A stretch of 7,629 nt of DNA. It comes from Nitrospira sp. (GTDB lineage: Bacteria; Nitrospirota; Nitrospiria; Nitrospirales; Nitrospiraceae). Made by a program: the position numbers and the translations under genes. The notes under the pieces were generated by a model. The model did no database searches. It was not told the DNA's origin and saw only the letters and a program-made list of their open reading frames with translations. Location: positions 1-7,629 of the forward strand of contig JABMDG010000020.1 of the NCBI GenBank assembly GCA_015904045.1. Direction: 5' to 3'. Of this stretch, positions 5,556 through 7,629 are shown piece by piece (position 1 is the first letter of the stretch; each line of letters starts with the position of its first letter).

Positions 5556-6161
5556 ATGCCCAGCATCTACGATCTGAAACCGGCCTTTCAGAATCTCCTC
5601 CGGCCGCTCACGCACGGATTGGCCTCAGCGCGTATCACGGCCAACCAAGTGACCCTGGCTGCGCTCGCCCTTTCATCCTTCGTCGGCGGCATCATTATCT
5701 GGAAACCCCACGAGCCGTCCATCCTTCTGCTGGTCCCGCTGGCCTTGTTTGTACGCATGGCCCTCAATGCGATTGATGGCATGCTGGCGCGCGAGCACAA
5801 CATGAAGAGTCGCCTTGGCGCGGTACTGAACGAACTGGGCGATGTGGTTTCGGATGCCGCGCTCTATTTGCCGCTGGCACTGGTATCGGGACTTGACGCC
5901 CTGCTCGTGGTGAGTTTCACGACGCTCGGCATCATCGTGGAAATGGCCGGAATCGTCGCCGTTCAGATCGGCGCAGCCCGCAACTACGCCGGCCCGATGG
6001 GAAAGAGCGACCGGGCGTTTCTCTTCGGACTTATCACGTTGCTGCTGGGATTGGGCGTGCCATCCGGCTTGTGGTGCACAGCCTTGTTAAGCATGGGAAT
6101 ATTATTGTCTGCGGTCACGATTATGAACCGGTCCCGCCTGGCCCTCGCGGAGGCCTCCTGA
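5556..6161 (+). CDS. ynbA: CDP-alcohol phosphatidyltransferase, YnbA-like
   Basis: Integral membrane enzyme predicted to transfer a phosphatidyl group from CDP-diacylglycerol to an alcohol. The family motif is at residues 71-96: N71-x2-D74-G75-x2-A78-R79-x8-G88-x3-N92-x3-D96, with a further D100. The usual first and third aspartates are therefore asparagines, while the second and fourth are kept. As I recall, YnbA proteins share this NAIDG/LNE pattern, and the length (201 residues) and N-terminus (IYDLKPAFQNLLRP, then ITANQVTLAALALS) also fit YnbA. Hydrophobic segments lie at about 30-49, 53-70 and 100-125, with more toward the C-terminus. It is the first gene of the lipid operon; its stop overlaps the next ATG by one base (TGATG). 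The substrate alcohol is unknown. The family is sure; the YnbA subgroup is likely. Confidence 0.87.
   Translation: MPSIYDLKPAFQNLLRPLTHGLASARITANQVTLAALALSSFVGGIIIWKPHEPSILLLVPLALFVRMALNAIDGMLAREHNMKSRLGAVLNELGDVVSDAALYLPLALVSGLDALLVVSFTTLGIIVEMAGIVAVQIGAARNYAGPMGKSDRAFLFGLITLLLGLGVPSGLWCTALLSMGILLSAVTIMNRSRLALAEAS
6149..6158 (+). promoter_or_regulatory. Shine-Dalgarno within a perfect palindrome
   Basis: GGAGG at 6149-6153 sits seven bases before the ATG at 6161 and fixes that start. It is half of the 10-base palindrome GGAGGCCTCC (6149-6158), which also encodes the last residues of the preceding gene. Confidence 0.65.
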
Positions 6162-7099
6162 TGTTCTCGCACCTGCATCCTCCTGTGCTGTACGGGTTCG
6201 GCGGCATCGTCGGCGTGCTTGTTTTCGCATCTGCCGTTGTCATGACCCTCCGACGGCTGCATCCTGAACGCTCGTACACTGAACTGGCTCAACGCATCAA
6301 TTCCTGGTGGATCATGGTCGGGGTGTTTTCCATCGCGATCCTCCTGAGCCGCACGACCTCAATCATCTTTTTTGCCTTCGTCAGCTTTCTGGCCTTAAAA
6401 GAATACTTCTCGCTGATTTCGACAAGACGCGCCGATCGCCGCGTGCTGTTCTGGGCCTATGCCGCCATTCCGATCCAGTATTACTGGGTCCATCTCGAAT
6501 GGTATGGCATGTTCATCATCTTCATTCCTGTCTTTCTATTTCTCTTCTTACCGATGCGGATGGTCATCATCGGTGAAACGAAGGACTTTCTGCGTGCCGC
6601 GGGCACGCTGCATTGGGGCCTCATGGTCATGGTGTTCAGCATCAGCCATGCCGCGTTCTTTCTCGTGCTGGCCGAGGAGCAGAACCCCGTGGCCGGCGGC
6701 GCGGGGTTGGTTCTGTATCTCATCTTTCTGACCCAATTCAATGATGTCGCTCAATACGTATGGGGCAAACTCACCGGACGTCTCAAGATTATTCCGAAGG
6801 TCAGTCCGAACAAAACCTGGGAAGGATTCCTTGGCGGGCTCGCGACGACGACGACCCTGGCAGCCATATTGGCGCCGCACCTGACACCGCTGAGCCTCCC
6901 GGAATCGTTGTGCGCAGGTGTGCTGATCGGATGCTCAGGCTTTATCGGCGACGTCACAATGTCAGCCTTGAAACGCGACATCGGAGTCAAAGATAGCGGA
7001 AATCTGCTTCCGGGGCATGGCGGTATCCTGGACCGAATCGACAGCCTGACGTTCACTGCGCCCTTGTTCTTTCACTATATTTACTATCTCCACTATTGA
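6161..7099 (+). CDS. ynbB: Phosphatidate cytidylyltransferase, YnbB/CdsA-like
   Basis: Polytopic membrane enzyme that makes CDP-diacylglycerol from phosphatidate and CTP, supplying the substrate of the preceding gene product. The CdsA signature is complete at residues 268-294: SALKR, K277-D278, then PGHGG at 284-288 and D291-R292-I-D294. Upstream are the conserved FND with D195 and SPNKTWEG at 215-222. Several hydrophobic helices fill residues 8-190, and the lipid-facing SALKRD region closes the protein. It has 312 residues, close to YnbB and longer than some housekeeping CdsA proteins. An in-frame start at 6071 exists, but it would lie wholly inside the preceding gene. The ATG at 6161 has a good ribosome site and a 1-base stop-start overlap, so it is preferred. 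The function is secure; assignment to YnbB instead of the housekeeping CdsA rests on the YnbA-like neighbour. Confidence 0.9.
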   Translation: MFSHLHPPVLYGFGGIVGVLVFASAVVMTLRRLHPERSYTELAQRINSWWIMVGVFSIAILLSRTTSIIFFAFVSFLALKEYFSLISTRRADRRVLFWAYAAIPIQYYWVHLEWYGMFIIFIPVFLFLFLPMRMVIIGETKDFLRAAGTLHWGLMVMVFSISHAAFFLVLAEEQNPVAGGAGLVLYLIFLTQFNDVAQYVWGKLTGRLKIIPKVSPNKTWEGFLGGLATTTTLAAILAPHLTPLSLPESLCAGVLIGCSGFIGDVTMSALKRDIGVKDSGNLLPGHGGILDRIDSLTFTAPLFFHYIYYLHY

Positions 7100-7107
7100 G
7101 GCGCCTG

Positions 7108-7629
7108 GTGCTGCAGCAGCTGTTCTTTCTCATCGTGGTTCGCCCTCTGATCCTGATCGTGTTGGGGCTCAATGTCCGGCATCGAGAACGGCTGCCGGCC
7201 CAAGGACCGGCGATCCTCGTCTCCAACCACAACAGCCACCTGGACACGCTCGTCTTGATGACTCTCTTCCCCAACCGCTTTCTGCCCATCCTCCGGCCCG
7301 TCGCCGCCAAGGACTACTTCTTCCGCAACCGCCTGCTCGCCTGGTTCGCCCTGAACATCATACGCATCATCCCCCTGGAACGGCAGATCGCCGACCGGAC
7401 GCAGGATCCTTTAGCAGGCTGCACCGACGCGTTGAGGAACGGCGACATGCTCATTCTCTTCCCGGAAGGGTCTCGCGGCGATCCGGAGGCGATGGGCACG
7501 TTCAAAACCGGCATCGCCCATCTGGCCAAGCGCCATCCCGATGTTCCGATCACGCCGGTCTTCCTGCACGGCCTCGGTAAGGCCCTTCCGAAAGGGGAAG
7601 CACTGCTCGTGCCCTTCTTCTGCGATGTG
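7108..7629 (+). CDS. PlsC-type 1-acylglycerol-3-phosphate acyltransferase (3' end outside window)
   Basis: Membrane-associated acyltransferase that moves an acyl chain from acyl-ACP or acyl-CoA to a lysophospholipid or glycerol-phosphate. From the GTG at 7108, 174 codons are open to the window end. A hydrophobic N-terminal anchor (FFLIVVRPLILIVLGL) precedes the catalytic NHNSHLD motif at 40-46 (His41, Asp46). The acceptor-binding motif FPEGSRG is at 118-124, followed by VPITPVFLHG (block IV). The start is ambiguous: GTG 7108 has GAGG six bases before it, while an in-frame TTG at 7096 would overlap the previous stop (TTGA) but has no ribosome site. It is the third gene of the lipid operon, eight bases after the cytidylyltransferase stop. 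It may provide the acyltransferase activity that the truncated Aas gene has lost. The exact acceptor is unknown. Confidence 0.87.
   Translation, partial: MLQQLFFLIVVRPLILIVLGLNVRHRERLPAQGPAILVSNHNSHLDTLVLMTLFPNRFLPILRPVAAKDYFFRNRLLAWFALNIIRIIPLERQIADRTQDPLAGCTDALRNGDMLILFPEGSRGDPEAMGTFKTGIAHLAKRHPDVPITPVFLHGLGKALPKGEALLVPFFCDV

Noticed and set aside
6071..6160. Extended start of the cytidylyltransferase at 6071
   Set aside because: It would overlap the preceding gene by 91 bases and add a non-hydrophobic, Pro/Gly-rich extension. ATG 6161 has a strong ribosome site and the usual stop-start overlap.

Overview
The window is moderately GC-rich, Gram-negative chromosomal DNA with every gene on the + strand. 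A TonB-dependent receptor next to an orphan ABC-type substrate-binding protein and a sensor kinase, the codon use, and the simple intergenic repeats suggest a Nitrospira-like (Nitrospirota) or similar environmental bacterium. That placement is an inference from memory of such gene sets; there is no rRNA or other marker here to settle it.

Layout. (1) 1-1958: the 3' part of a TonB-dependent outer-membrane receptor, with the start of its signal peptide outside the window. (2) About 1979-2386: a remnant of a PF04392-type periplasmic substrate-binding protein that keeps only its C-terminal lobe. (3) 2389-3756: a membrane sensor histidine kinase with sensor, HAMP, coiled coil and phospho-acceptor helix, cut off where its ATPase domain should begin. 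(4) 3711-5237: the adenylating half of an Aas-type acyl-ACP/acyl-CoA synthetase, starting abruptly at the kinase breakpoint in another reading frame. (5) 5238-5555: a non-coding gap of 318 bases packed with short repeats, including two oppositely oriented arrays of a 9-nt unit that form a large imperfect inverted repeat. (6) 5556-7629: an apparently intact operon of a YnbA-like CDP-alcohol phosphatidyltransferase, a YnbB/CdsA-like phosphatidate cytidylyltransferase and a PlsC-type acyltransferase that runs off the window.

How the genes fit together. The right half makes biochemical sense as a local phospholipid-assembly set: acyl activation (Aas domain), acylation of a lysophospholipid or glycerol-phosphate (PlsC), activation of phosphatidate to CDP-diacylglycerol (CdsA-like) and transfer of the phosphatidyl group to an alcohol (YnbA-like). 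The head group cannot be read from the sequence. The left half looks like an outer-membrane receptor / periplasmic binding protein / sensor kinase module that has been eroded.

The most notable observation is the breakpoint near 3670-3692. A kinase missing its catalytic domain is joined there to an acyl-activating enzyme missing its N-terminal part. The substrate-binding gene just upstream is also missing its 5' half. Either successive deletions fused a sensory locus to a lipid locus, or the assembly is misjoined; the window alone cannot tell these apart. No CRISPR array, tRNA, rRNA, transposase or phage gene was seen.
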